DNA of 64,000 nucleotides, taken from NCBI GenBank assembly GCA_963764525.1, contig CAVXTC010000007.1:225200-289199 (forward strand), in the 5' to 3' direction. The first letter of the stretch is position 1, and every line of letters starts with the position of its first letter. This document shows, piece after piece, positions 51,670 to 61,492 of the stretch. The position numbers were made by a program, and so were the translations under genes. The DNA is from DATDIC01 sp963764525 (GTDB lineage: Bacteria; Pseudomonadota; Alphaproteobacteria; Acetobacterales; Acetobacteraceae). The notes beneath the pieces were generated by a model, which was not told the DNA's origin, did not search any database, and saw nothing but the letters and a program-made list of their open reading frames with translations.

Positions 51670-53666
51670 TGCGCTGGCGGCGCCTGCTTGGGCTAGGCAT
51701 CGCCTGTGCGGCCGCGGGTGCGGCGGGGATCGTGGTGTTAGGATGGATTTCCCCCGCACCACTGCCGTCCGCGCAATTCTGGGGCACCCGCATCCTGGCA
51801 CGCGACGGCTCGCTGCTGGCGCTGGCACCGGCGCCGGGCGGCGTCTGGCGCTTCCAGACTGCGCCGGACGTTGTCTCGCCGTTCCTGCGGCAACTTCTCA
51901 TCGCCGTCGAGGACCGGCACTTCGCGACCGAGCCCGGCGTCGATCCGGGCGCGGTTCTGCGCGCCGCCTGGCAGATGGCGCGGGCCGGGCACGTGGTCTC
52001 GGGCGGCTCCACCCTGACCATGCAGGTCGCCCGCCTGCTGGACCCCGCGCCGCGGCGTCTGTCCGCGAAGATCCTGGAAACCGCCCGCGCCATCGACCTG
52101 CGCCGCCGTCTGACAAAAGACCAGATCTTGGGCCTGTGGCTGTCGCTGGCGCCGTTCGGCGGCAATCTGGTTGGCGTCGAGGCGGCCTCCTACGCCTTTT
52201 TCGGCAAACCGCCCGGCGCCCTGGACGCCGCACAGGCCGCACTGCTCGTCGCCCTGCCGCGCCGGCCGGAGGCGCTGCGGCCGGACCGCCATCCCGCAGC
52301 GGCGAAGCGGCTGCGGGACCGTATCCTGGCGCTGGCCGAGGCGCGTGGGCTGCTGACCCCGGGCGAAGCCGCGGCGGCACGGGCCGAGCCGGTGCCGGAC
52401 CGGCGGTTGGCGATGCCGCGTGCACTGCCGCAACTGTTCGTCGCCGTACACCAGCCGCCAAGCCTGGTCACCAGCATCGACCCGGCGATCCAGGCGGCGG
52501 TGACCGCCATCGCCCATGCCACGCTCGGTGACCTGCCGCCGCGCGTCGCCCTGGCGGTGATGGTGGCGGATCTGCGCAGCCGCACGCTGTCGGCGCTGTG
52601 GCTGGGCGACTGGGACGACGGGGCGCGGGCCGGGCGGGTCGATCCGACCCGTGCCCTGCGCAGTCCCGGCTCGACGCTGAAGCCCTTCCTGTATGGCCTC
52701 GCCTTCGCCGATGGTCTCGCGCACCCGGACACGCTGCTGGCCGACGTGCCGGATCGTTTCGGCACATACGGGCCAGAGGATTTCACCGGCCGGTTCGCCG
52801 GACGGGTGGCGGCGGCGGACGCGCTCCGGCGCTCGCTGAATGTGCCGGCGGTCGCCCTGCTGGCCCGCTACGGCGCGCTGCGCTTCAGTGCTGCACTGAC
52901 CGCGGCCGGCACTCCCCTGCATTTGCCGCGTGATGCGGCGCCGAGCCTGCCGATCATCCTGGGCGGCGCCGGGATGACCATGCGGGAGCTGATGGCGCTG
53001 TATGCCGGGCTGGCGACGGACGGACGCGTCGTGCCGTTGTCACTGACCGCGCCTGGCGGGGCGGGGCCGCGCCTGCTGCCGCCGTCGGCGGCACAGATAG
53101 TTGGAAACATCCTGACCCGACCCTTCCCCAATGACGCCGCCGATCGGGGCGTGGCGTGGAAGACCGGCACCAGCTGGGGCGATCGCGACAACTGGGCGTT
53201 CGGCTTTGATCGGGCGCGCCTGATCGGGGTGTGGGTGGGACGCCCGGACGGCTCGGCGACGGATGGTGGCGCGGCCGCGGACCATGCCCTGCCGGTGCTC
53301 GCGCGGCTATTCGGCGCGTTGCCGGCGGTGCCGCGCGCTCCGTCGGGCACCTCTCCGATACTGTCGTTCGCAACTACCCCGGACGCCGACCCCTTGCGCC
53401 TGCTCTTTCCCCCGCCCGATGCGGTGATCGACGGGAGGGGACCGATTAATCTGAAGGCCATCGGCGGGCGCCGGCCGCTGCACTTCCTGATCGACGGCGC
53501 GCCGATCCAGTCGATCAAGGCGCTGCGGCAGACGCAATGGAGCCCGCCAAGCCCGGGATTCTATCGGGTTACGGTGCTGGATGCGGGTGGGGAAGCGGTG
53601 CACGCGGCGATCCGCGTGACGGCAGGTGATGACAGCGCATTCGCTTCAGGCTCAACAGCCAAATGA
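51669..53666 (+). CDS. pbpC: penicillin-binding protein 1C
   Basis: An intact protein of about 665 residues. It has an N-terminal membrane anchor (GLGIACAAAGAAGIVVLGWI), then a GT51 glycosyltransferase domain (LLIAVEDRHFATEPGVDPGA with catalytic Glu, SGGSTLTMQVARLL, DLRRRLTKDQILGLWLSLAP). The transpeptidase domain has SxxK in RSPGSTLKPFLYGLAFADGL, SLN in RRSLNVPAVALLARYG, and KTG in VAWKTGTSWGDRDNWAFGFD. The C-terminal biPBP domain is LFPPPDAVIDGRGPINLKAI. It probably repairs peptidoglycan at breaches where alpha-2-macroglobulin acts. The ATG overlaps the preceding TGA. Confidence 0.95.
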   Translation: MRWRRLLGLGIACAAAGAAGIVVLGWISPAPLPSAQFWGTRILARDGSLLALAPAPGGVWRFQTAPDVVSPFLRQLLIAVEDRHFATEPGVDPGAVLRAAWQMARAGHVVSGGSTLTMQVARLLDPAPRRLSAKILETARAIDLRRRLTKDQILGLWLSLAPFGGNLVGVEAASYAFFGKPPGALDAAQAALLVALPRRPEALRPDRHPAAAKRLRDRILALAEARGLLTPGEAAAARAEPVPDRRLAMPRALPQLFVAVHQPPSLVTSIDPAIQAAVTAIAHATLGDLPPRVALAVMVADLRSRTLSALWLGDWDDGARAGRVDPTRALRSPGSTLKPFLYGLAFADGLAHPDTLLADVPDRFGTYGPEDFTGRFAGRVAAADALRRSLNVPAVALLARYGALRFSAALTAAGTPLHLPRDAAPSLPIILGGAGMTMRELMALYAGLATDGRVVPLSLTAPGGAGPRLLPPSAAQIVGNILTRPFPNDAADRGVAWKTGTSWGDRDNWAFGFDRARLIGVWVGRPDGSATDGGAAADHALPVLARLFGALPAVPRAPSGTSPILSFATTPDADPLRLLFPPPDAVIDGRGPINLKAIGGRRPLHFLIDGAPIQSIKALRQTQWSPPSPGFYRVTVLDAGGEAVHAAIRVTAGDDSAFASGSTAK

Positions 53667-53722
53667 GAGGTGGATGTCGGTAGCGCGTAGACCGTGCTAT
53701 CGGACAAAAGGGCGCCTTGTTT

Positions 53723-55091
53723 TTACTCCGCCGCCTTTGCGGCCCCGGTCACCCGGGTGCGCGTGCGCAGCGTCACGAACTCCTCGGCCGCGGTCGGATG
53801 GATCCCGATCGTGCGGTCGAAATCCGCCTTCGTGGCACCCATCACCAGAGCGATCGCCAAACCTTGCATGATCTCCGGCGCGTCCTCGCCCAGCATGTGC
53901 GCGCCCAGCACGCGCTGCGACGCCTGATCGACAACCAGTTTCATCATCGACTTGCGCCGCCGCCCGCTGAGCGTATGGCGCATCGGCGTGAAACTGGTCA
54001 TGTACACATCGACGGGTCCGCGCGCCGCGGCGTGTTCCTCGGTCAGCCCCACCGTGGCGACCGGCGGGGTCGAGAACACCGCGGTCGGCACGTTCTCCAG
54101 CGAGATGCGGCGCGGCTTGTCGCCGAACAGCAAATCCGCCAGCGCGTGCCCCTCGGCGGTGGCGACCGGGGTCAGGTTCAGCCGATTGGTCACGTCGCCC
54201 ATGGCAAAGATACCGGGGTGGCTGGTGCGCAGGTGCTCATCAACGACCACCGCGCCGGAGGCACTGGTCGCCACGCCGGCGGCTTCCAGCCCCAGTCCCC
54301 TGGGTCGCCGGCCGGCGACCGGTGGCGAAGAACACGAGGTCGGTGCGGATGGCGTGGCCGTCGCCGATGATCAGCCGCCGGTGCGTCCCATCCGCCTCGA
54401 TGCGCTGCGGCGTGCAGCCCGGATGCAGCGCGATCCCCTGCGCGCCGAGCGCTTCGGCCAGCGCTTCCCGCAGATCGTGGTCGAACCCGCGCAGCGGCAA
54501 CGGCTGGCGGAACAGCAGATCCACCTCGGCGCCGAGTGCCGCGAAAATTCCGGCGAATTCGACCGCGATGTAACCGCTGCCGAGCACCGCCACGCGCTTC
54601 GGCAGGTGCGGCAGGTAGAATGCGTCGTCGGATATGATCCCCAGTTCGGCGCCGGGGATCGGCAGGCGCACGGGATGGCCGCCGGTGGCGATGACGATGC
54701 GCTGAGCCGTGACCCGCTGGCCGCCGACCATTAGCGTGTTCGGGTCGAGGAAGGTCGCGCGTGCGTCGAAGATGGTCGCCCCGGCGCTGTCCAGCAGCCG
54801 ACGATAAAGGCCGGAAAGCCGTGTGATCTCGCGGTCCTTGGCGGCGATCAGTTTGGCCCAGTCGTGCGGTCCCTTGCGGATCTGCCAGCCGAAGCCGGCG
54901 GCGTCATCGGCCCAGCCGCCATACTCGCCGGCCTGCACCAGCAGCTTTTTCGGGACGCAGCCGACATTGACGCAGGTGCCGCCCCAGAACCGGTCCTCGG
55001 CGATCCCCACCTGTGCGCCGTGTCCGGCGGCGATGCGGGCGCACCGCACCCCGGCCGAGCCGCCACCGATCACGAACAGGTCGAAATCCAT
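53723..55091 (-). CDS. gor: glutathione-disulfide reductase, frameshifted
   Basis: The FAD motif is MDFDLFVIGGGSAGVRCARI, and the redox-active disulfide is in WGGTCVNVGCVPKKLLVQAG. The NADPH domain is RVAVLGSGYIAVEFAGIFAA, then the second FAD motif HPGIFAMGDVTNRLNLTPVA. The dimer domain has TLSGRRRKSMMKLVVDQASQ and the catalytic His in DRTIGIHPTAAEEFVTLRTR. One frameshift lies near 54305. It reduces GSSG with NADPH in the cytoplasm. ATG 55091 is chosen because it begins the FAD motif. It stands alone and convergent with pbpC. Confidence 0.94.
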
Positions 55092-55198
55092 GAGTGCTCC
55101 TGGTCTGGGCGATCGCCGCATTGTAATGGGGGCGCCCGCGGAATGTGGCAAGCCAGCCGCTTAAGCGGTCGTCAAGGGTGTAAGATTAGCCTGCCCGG

Positions 55199-56797
55199 AT
55201 GCAAACGTTCGCGGCACCCGCGATCGCCCCCGCCAGGCTGCGGATCCACTCAGGGGTCGATATCGCCTGGGCAATCGCGCTCGCCTCGGCCGTTCTGCTC
55301 GCCGCGACCGTTATCGGCCCGGACGCAAGTTGGGACCTGAGGAACTACCACCTGTATAACGGCTTTGCCGTGCTGCACGGGCGGATTGGCGTGGACCTCG
55401 CGCCGGCGCAGATGCAGACCTTCAACGCGCCGCTGCTCGATATTGTCTACACATTGTTACTGGGCGCGTTCAACGACGCTCCGCGGCTTTTGGCGGTGAT
55501 GCTGGCGGTGCCGCAAGCGCTGGCCGTGGTATCGTGCTGGTGCTGGCGCGTCGGGTGCTGCCGCGCTGCGAGGCATTGGCCGCAGTCCTTGTCGGTGCAA
55601 CGGGTGTGGCGGCACTGCCGACACTGGCAACCACCATGAACGAAATGGCGCCGGCCGCCTGCATACTCGGCGCTGTGCTGCTTCTGCTGGGCGACGATGG
55701 GGTCGACGACCCGTCGCCACGGACATGCCTTTGCGCCGGCTTCCTTGGCGGAGTAGCGGTGGGGCTGAAGCTGACAGCGGCGCCCTACGCGCTGGCGCTG
55801 ATTGCGATGCTGCCGGTGCGGACCACCCCCGAACGGGGCGCGCGGTTGCTGCTGTGGTTCGCCGGCGGCGGCCTGATCGGGGCAGCAATGACCGGCGGTT
55901 TTTGGTGGTGGATCCTGTGGCAAAGGTTCGGCAACCCGGTATTCCCATATTTCAACGATATCTTCCGTTCACCCGGGGCCGCGCCCATCGCCATGACGGA
56001 TACGCGCTTCATGCCGCGCTCGCTCGCGCAGGCACTGTTCTATCCTCTGTTCTGGGCCTTCGCTCCGAACACGCTGGTCACGGAGCTGCCGGTCCGCGAT
56101 CCTCGCATCGCGCTGGGCTGGCTCGGGGCCTTGGTGCTTGCCGTCGACGCGGCAAGGAGGCGCCAGCCTAACCGCGCCGCCGCGGTGCTGCCGGCGTTCT
56201 GGGCATTATCGTATGTCGCGTGGGAGGTGTGTTTCTCGATCCTGCGGTATCTCGCCGTTCTGGAATTGCTGAGCGGCGTGCTGATGATGATGGCACTGCG
56301 GCCGTTGCTCGTTCGGCTGACGGGTGGATGGCGGCGTGTCTGTGCGATCGCCGTGGTGATGGTGCTGGTTGCGGTCACCGTTTATCCCGACTGGGGGCGG
56401 GCCACGCCGGGCACTTCGGCGGTGCAGGTAGAGCTGCCGCCGATCCCGCCGGGCAGCCTTGTGGTGCTGCTCGATCCGTCGCCGATGGCCTACGTCGCCG
56501 CTTTCGCGCCTGCGGGCCTGCGGTTCGTCGGTGCCAATAACAACCTGATTCATCCCGGAGATCGCGCCCTGCTGGCGCGGCAGATTGCCGAGGCCATCCG
56601 TACGGCCGCCGGTCCGCTTTGGGGTCTGGAAATGCCGGGCGAAAGCGCCGGCGTGGCGGACGTGACGTTGCGCGCCTACGCCCTGCGCAGGGCGGCAGGC
56701 TGCGAGCGCGTACAGCTCGAACCTGGACGGCGGCGGGATACTTGCCTGCCCGCTGGCCCGGCTCAGTCGCGAAACGCCGGCGCCACCTGCTCCATGA
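55199..56797 (+). CDS. polytopic membrane protein, possible GT-C-type glycosyltransferase, frameshifted
   Basis: A polytopic protein with roughly ten hydrophobic segments: WAIALASAVLLAATVIGPDA, ALAAVLVGATGVAALPTLAT, FAGGGLIGAAMTGGFWWWIL, LLSGVLMMMALRPLLVRLTG, and VCAIAVVMVLVAVTVYPDWG. Early in the first loop is SWDLRNYHLYNGFAVLHGRI, with the acidic D/N residues typical of GT-C (GT83/GT87-like) enzymes that use lipid-linked sugars. A periplasmic C-terminal tail follows. Frame changes lie near 55525 and 56725. Function as a glycosyltransferase is inferred from layout only. Confidence 0.65.
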
Positions 56798-57345
56798 AGC
56801 GGGCCATCTCGTCCTTTACCCGGGCGTGCGGCTTCAGGCCGACGTTGAAATACAGGATCACTTCATCGAAGCCGGCTGCCTCGACGCGTTTCAGCACGTC
56901 GGTGATCCACGCCGGGCCGCCGAGCAGCACGGCATTGTCGGTCAGGTCCTCCGGGCGCACCTGCCGGACCCGATCGACCATTCCGACGAAATAGCGGTAG
57001 CTCGGCGGCGCGGTCGCCGGATCTCCGGGAAAGGCGGGGATCACGCATTCCCGATAGTAGCGGAGCTGGCGGGCCCGCGCCGGTGTCTCCTGCTCCGGCG
57101 TGTCGTGAAAATGGATGAAGTAGCTGCACATCAGCCGCCCGGGACGGGTGCCGTGCTTCGCGCAGGTGTCCTTATACAGCCGCGCCACGTCGGCCAGTCC
57201 GCCAAAGCTGAGCGCCGCCCAGCGGCGCATATTCCCGCCGGTCGTAGCCGCGACCGGCGGCGAAACCGACGCGGCCGTGCGACAGCAGGTCAAGGCTGGC
57301 CCACTGCTCGGCGACGCGGATCGGATGGTGCAGGACCATCTACGC
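56763..57345 (-). pseudogene. 5'-truncated LLM-class flavin oxidoreductase
   Basis: The C-terminal two thirds of a luciferase-like monooxygenase remain. Near 57290-57345, in one frame, are LHHPIRVAEQWASLDLLSHG and RVGFAAGRGYDRREYAPLG. After a frameshift come FGGLADVARLYKDTCAKHGT, YFIHFHDTPEQETPARARQL, LLGGPAWITDVLKRVEAAGF and LYFNVGLKPHARVKDEMARF. The N-terminal about 80 residues are absent: upstream lies a hairpin and the YsnF gene. It is a truncated, frameshifted paralogue of the type of gene at 6803. Confidence 0.75.
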
Positions 57346-57443
57346 GCTGGCGGTGGCGATCTCGGGGTGGAGGCCGGAACAATTCTCCTTTCGAAGTGTT
57401 AGGAACGGACGCGGCTAAACCCGCGTCCATTCCCGTTCGCCTC

Positions 57444-58362
57444 CTATGGCTTCGAGGCTTGCCGCCCCTGCTCGTCGGTCACTTCAATATCCTCGCGGCG
57501 GACGGTATCCCGCACCGTCTCCGTGCGTTCGGTCTCCTGCTTCCCGATGGTCACTTCTTCGACGATCCGCGCGGTCTTCGCGACCACCGGTACCTCCTCG
57601 GTCTCATGGACTTCGACAACGCGTTCCTCGAAAGCCCGGTCCGGTGCGCCGGTGGTATCCATCGGCCGACGCCGCTCGATGGTCACGCGCTCGCCGCGCA
57701 ATGTGACCTCCTGCTCAACTGGTCTCTCTACCACGTAGCGCCGTACGCGGGTGATGCCGCGATCGACCGTGCGCTTGCCGACTTCGATCTGCTCCTCGGC
57801 CAGGGGGATGACCTCCTCGGTGCCAGACGCAGAAGTGTCACGTGGCTCGTTATCGGTGAGGGAGGTGGATCCAAGCCCCATTCCGGGAGATGAGAGATCA
57901 GCGGCCGAAGGGGCGGTTGATGGAGAGGGTAGCGCCGCAGCCGAAAAGTCGGCGCCTGTCTCGTCCGCCTCGTCCGTCTCCTCCTCCATCTCAAGCGGCT
58001 GATGCAATTCCAGGATCGTCACCACCCGGTGGATCAGGGAAGTATCCTGCACCACAACGCTGAGGACGGCCTTGCCGGCCTGAGCGCCTCGCACGTACTG
58101 TTCTTCGTCCCGCGGATAGAAGGGGCGCGTCGTTTCGAGTGGACTCCTCACCCAAGAGCCACGCCCAAAAGCCGCTCTCCGGTGGTGGGGATGCCGTGCT
58201 GCTGACGGGCGTGCCCGACACCTTTTCCTCGCCCGAGTGAGGCCGGTAGCGACGGATGGCCGAAACCGGAATGCCGGCGCCTTCCAGGTCCCGTCCCGCC
58301 GCATCGGCAGAGGCATCGTTATCGTAAATGGCAACAATATGCTCGGCCACTTCGTGCTCCAT
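57444..58362 (-). CDS. YsnF/AvaK domain (DUF2382) stress protein, frameshifted
   Basis: The N-terminus MEHEVAEHIVAIYDNDASAD is a GsiB/general-stress-17M-like fold (AAGRDLEGAGIPVSAIRRYR). After a frameshift near 58140 and a linker rich in Ala, Ser, Glu and Pro, the C-terminal DUF2382 domain follows. It has VIPLAEEQIEVGKRTVDRGI, TRVRRYVVERPVEQEVTLRG, VTIERRR and EERVVEVHETEEVPVVAKTA, then IVEEVTIGKQETERTETVRD and TVRREDIEV. Such proteins are induced by stress in many bacteria; their biochemical function is unknown. ATG 58362 is preferred, though 58386 is in frame. A hairpin GGACGCGG/CCGCGTCC lies 3' of the stop (about 57403-57426). Confidence 0.85.
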
Positions 58363-58386
58363 TGCTGAAGAAATTTCGTCCGCCAA

Positions 58387-58730
58387 AGAAAGAGAGGGGA
58401 GCCGCCGCGGGTTGCTTCAAGTTGTCGCCAGGAGGTGTTTTGCTCTCGCGGGGTCCTCGTCCTGGGGTTGGGGCCCTCACAGTAGAAGCCGGGCCCCCTA
58501 TCCTATAAGAACAACGAAAGGCCGGTTTTGAAACCAATCCAGAGGACCCCCGGTGGGTCCAATGTCAGTCAGGGGCGTATTCCGCTCGCGTCGCGCGACA
58601 CAAAACATGCGCAACAGCGGGCGAACAGCACGACGGCAATCAGTGAACCACAACCGTATCTTGTGGCCCCAGTCCTCTGGACTACCGTCCTCCGGGCCGG
58701 TGTCCTCAAGCTGATCTGCTTTGCAGTCCA
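58387..58730. other. intergenic region between YsnF gene and integrase fragment
   Basis: About 340 bp, somewhat less GC-rich, with no supported gene. It contains TCCTATAAGAACAACGAAAG near 58500, which could be part of a promoter for the stress gene reading left, but no confident -35/-10 pair is seen. Confidence 0.4.
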
Positions 58731-59046
58731 TCAGAAGCTCCAGTCAGCTTCGCTGCCGGGATCGTCGCCAAGGCGGGTGCATTCGCTCCGATCCCATTCG
58801 CCGCACAGCGCCACGACCGCGCGTTGACTGAGCGGGGAGCCGCCATTGCGGGCAGCGGCGAGGATGGCATCGAAACGTCAGCACCGCGGGGGCCTTGGCG
58901 CGGGCTTCACCGGCGTCTTTGGTGCGGAGTGACTGGACCAAGTCCCGCCGGCTGACAGCGGCTCCCAGGGGCGCCGGGACAGCCTTGCGCAGCCAATAGA
59001 CGCCGGTCTTGGGATGGGGGTAAGGACGCGACGTTGTGACGGGCAT
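58731..59046 (-). pseudogene. tyrosine recombinase/phage integrase N-terminal fragment (DUF6538-like)
   Basis: It begins MPVTTSRPYPHPKTGVYWLR, then KAVPAPLGAAVSRRDLVQSL and RTKDAGEARAKAP, the start of DUF6538-type integrases. After a frameshift the continuation FDAILAAARNGGSPLSQRAV, VALCGEWDRSECTRLGDDPG ends at a TGA at 58731. The core-binding and catalytic domains are missing. It lies 90 bp from tRNA-Tyr, reading away from it, the usual position of an integrase at a tRNA attachment site. Confidence 0.75.
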
Positions 59047-59135
59047 TTGTAGCGCCTCGTTGCATCACCGAGGCGGCCGCAAACGCCTGATTTCCCTGCA
59101 TGTCCTGAGGTATTAATGCCGTAGCGATCTAGCAA

Positions 59136-59218
59136 TGGAGGGGGTTGGATTCGAACCAACGTAGGCGTGCGCCAACGGATTTACAGTCCGTCCCCTTTAG
59201 CCACTCGGGCACCCCTCC
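59136..59218 (-). tRNA. tRNA-Tyr(GTA)
   Basis: Class II tRNA of 83 nt. The acceptor stem is GGAGGGG/CCCCTCC with discriminator A, followed by D-arm GCCCGAGTGGCTAAAGGGG. The anticodon stem-loop is ACGGACTGTAAATCCGT (anticodon GTA), then a long variable arm and the T-loop GGTTCGAATCC. CCA is not encoded. It is intact despite the adjacent integrase remnant. Confidence 0.95.
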
Positions 59219-59448
59219 GCGGAGGGCCGCACTAGGGCAAATCCCGCCCGCTTGTCAACGAACCCAGAAGCCAGCATCCGCCCTCACCCTGGTTGCGACC
59301 GGGGCCTCGATTCCCAGTTGCGCGACGGTTGCGTGGGAATGGCGATCGAGGGTCAAGGCTTCCCCAGCTCGTAAAGTGCTGCCGCAGGCACTTCCGCGGC
59401 ATCCCGGCCGTCTCACTGTGCAGCGACCCCGGCCGCCGCTATACCGCG

Positions 59449-60651
59449 ATGATGAAGCCACCGCACAACAATCGTTCCGGAGGGGATCGTCCCGGAGGTC
59501 CGGGCCGCGCCCCACAGGACCGCGGGCCGCGCCGCTATATTAGCGATGGCCCCCCCAGGGGAGAGGTACCGGCGAACCGGCCAGTCCGGATCGGGCCAGG
59601 GCGGTCGCCATTCCGGGCCGGGTCAGGGGTCTCGCAACCCGTCAGGACCGGGGCAAGGAGCGTCCGGTCAGCCGCAATCCGGGCGGGCGCGGCAGAACCA
59701 GCGTCCGTATGGAGCCGGCTCCGGTGCGACGGAGCGCCAGAGCCGCCCGGGCGGGTTCGGTCCGCGAAATTCCGATCCGGCGCGCGAGCGCCAGCAGCAA
59801 CGCAGCCCGCAGCCCGGCGATCGGCAAAGCGGCGACCGACCGGATCATCGCCCGCTCCACGCGCGCCCGCGCCAGGACGCCCCGCAGCAGGGGCAGCGCG
59901 AGGACCGGCCGCAGCGCGGGGAGCGTGGGACGAACTCGCCGCGCGGAACCCTCTGGCTATATGGCCAGCACGCAGTGGCGGCGGCGCTCGCCAACCGTGC
60001 CCGACGTCTGCGCCGCCTGCTGCTGACCGAGGAAGCCGAGCTGCTGCTGGCCCAGCGCCTGCCGCCGCCCTGGTCCCTGTCGGCGGAGCGCACGGAACGT
60101 GGCCGGCTCGATCACCTGCTGGGGCGCGACATCGTGCACCAGGGCGTCGCGTTGCTCGCCGATCCGCTGCCGCCGCCCAGCCTGGCGCATGCGCTGGAGC
60201 GGCCGGGCCGATTCTGGTGCTCGATCAGGTCACCGACCCGCGCAATATCGGCGCCATCCTTCGCTCGGCGGCCGCGTTCGGCGTTGCCGCGGTGATCACC
60301 CAGGATCGCAACGCGCCGGAGGAAACCGGGGCGCTGGCCAAAGCCGCGTCGGGCGCGCTGGAAACCATCCCCCTGCTGCGCGCGGTCAACATCGCCCGCA
60401 CCCTGATTGCGCTGAAGGCCGCCGACATCTGGACGGTGGGACTGGACAGCGGCGGCACGCCACTCGCCGGCCCGGCGCTGGCGGGTCGCCGGGTTGCCCT
60501 GGTGCTCGGCGCCGAGGGCGCTGGCCTGCGCCGGCTGACGCGGGAGACCTGCGATGAGATGGCGGGGCTGGGAACCAGTGGCGCCATGGAGAGCCTGAAC
60601 GTGTCGGCGGCCGCGGCGGTCGCTTTGTATGAACTGACGCGGACGAACTGA
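59449..60651 (+). CDS. rlmB: RlmB/TrmH-family 23S rRNA 2'-O-ribose methyltransferase with disordered N-terminus, frameshifted
   Basis: The N-terminal about 130 residues are low-complexity, rich in Gly, Arg, Gln and Pro (SGQPQSGRARQNQRPYGAGS), probably an RNA-binding tail. Then TLWLYGQHAVAAALANRARR (SpoU substrate-binding domain) and ALLADPLPPPSLAHAL lead into the SPOUT knot. The knot has ILVLDQVTDPRNIGAILRSA, AFGVAAVITQDRN, VALVLGAEGAGLRRLTRETC, and MESLNVSAAAAVALYELTR. Frame changes lie near 59560 and 60210; ATG at 59546 is an alternative start. It methylates G2251 of 23S rRNA if truly RlmB. Fourteen bases separate it from the next gene. Confidence 0.88.
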   Translation: MMKPPHNNRSGGDRPGGPGRAPQDRGPRRYISDGPPRGEVPANRPVRIGPGRSPFRAGSGVSQPVRTGARSVRSAAIRAGAAEPASVWSRLRCDGAPEPPGRVRSAKFRSGARAPAATQPAARRSAKRRPTGSSPAPRAPAPGRPAAGAARGPAAARGAWDELAARNPLAIWPARSGGGARQPCPTSAPPAADRGSRAAAGPAPAAALVPVGGAHGTWPARSPAGARHRAPGRRVARRSAAAAQPGACAGAAGPILVLDQVTDPRNIGAILRSAAAFGVAAVITQDRNAPEETGALAKAASGALETIPLLRAVNIARTLIALKAADIWTVGLDSGGTPLAGPALAGRRVALVLGAEGAGLRRLTRETCDEMAGLGTSGAMESLNVSAAAAVALYELTRTN

Positions 60652-60662
60652 AAAAGGCTGGC

Positions 60663-61478
60663 ATGACCGATCTCGATCCCGATTTCGATCCCGATTTCGA
60701 TCCCGATTTCGATCCCTTGGGCGCTGCTGCCGCGCTGCTTGCGCTGCGTCGCGCACGTACACGGATGCATCCGTTGCCGGCCGCGATTGCTCCGCGGACG
60801 GAGCAGCAGGGCGCGGCGGCGCAGCTTGCATTGGCCCGGCTGATGGAGGCTGATCCGCCGGCCGGCTTCAAGATCGGGGCGACCGGCAAGCGCATGCAGG
60901 AGTACTTGGGGCTGAACGGTCCGGCGGGCGGCTTCATGCCCGGCGCCGGGCTGTACACCTCGGGCGCGGCGCTCCGGTTCGTCGATTTCCTGAACCCGGG
61001 CGTGGAGTGCGAGGTGGTGGTGCGGCTGGCGCAGGATTTGCCCGGGCCGTGCTCGCCGGTCCAGGCTCAGGCGGCGGTGGGCGAGTTCATGGCCGGCATC
61101 GAGATCGTTGAGAACCGGTACCACGATCTGGCCGCGCTGGGCACGCCGACGATGATCGCGGACCAGGTCTTCCATGCCGGTGCCGTGCTGGGGGCGGCGA
61201 TGCCGGGATGGCGCAGCCTGGACATTCCGGCGCTGGCCGGCCGCATGAGCATCGACGGGGAACTGCGGGAGCAGGGCGTGGCGGCCGACCTGCTCGGCCA
61301 TCCGATGAATTGCCTGGCATGGCTGGCGGGATCGTCCGTGGCGGCAGCGTTCGGCGGCCTGAAGGCCGGGCAGGTGATCATGCTGGGCAGCGTGACCCCG
61401 CCGATCTGGCTGACCGGCCCGGCACGCGTGACGGTCGAATTCACACCGCTGCCGGCGGTGGAGGTAACGCTCGGTTAA
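60663..61478 (+). CDS. 2-keto-4-pentenoate hydratase-family protein with N-terminal DPDF repeat
   Basis: A 271-residue protein of the FAH/MhpD-type hydratase superfamily. It has PAGFKIGATGKRMQEYLGLN, FVDFLNPGVECEVVVRLAQD, a metal-binding VECEV/E-type pair, GEFMAGIEIVENRYHDLAAL, VFHAGAVLGAAMPGW, and HPMNCLAWLAGSSVAAAFGG, ending IMLGSVTPPIWLTGPARVTV. The family hydrates 2-hydroxypenta-2,4-dienoate in meta-cleavage pathways. The first 18 residues are a DPDF repeat encoded by a 12-bp tandem array, not part of the fold. No other aromatic-degradation gene is adjacent. Confidence 0.87.
   Translation: MTDLDPDFDPDFDPDFDPLGAAAALLALRRARTRMHPLPAAIAPRTEQQGAAAQLALARLMEADPPAGFKIGATGKRMQEYLGLNGPAGGFMPGAGLYTSGAALRFVDFLNPGVECEVVVRLAQDLPGPCSPVQAQAAVGEFMAGIEIVENRYHDLAALGTPTMIADQVFHAGAVLGAAMPGWRSLDIPALAGRMSIDGELREQGVAADLLGHPMNCLAWLAGSSVAAAFGGLKAGQVIMLGSVTPPIWLTGPARVTVEFTPLPAVEVTLG
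60675..60716 (+). repeat. 12-bp in-frame tandem repeat (GATCCCGATTTC)
   Basis: 3.5 perfect copies of GATCCCGATTTC encode Asp-Pro-Asp-Phe units near the hydratase N-terminus. Because the unit is a multiple of three, copy-number change would alter only protein length. Confidence 0.95.
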
Positions 61479-61492
61479 CCAGACGAGGGCCA

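Noticed and set aside
53679..53701. Hairpin between pbpC and gor as a bidirectional terminator
   Set aside because: The stem relies on G·U pairs and neither side has a T-tract, so support is too weak for a feature.
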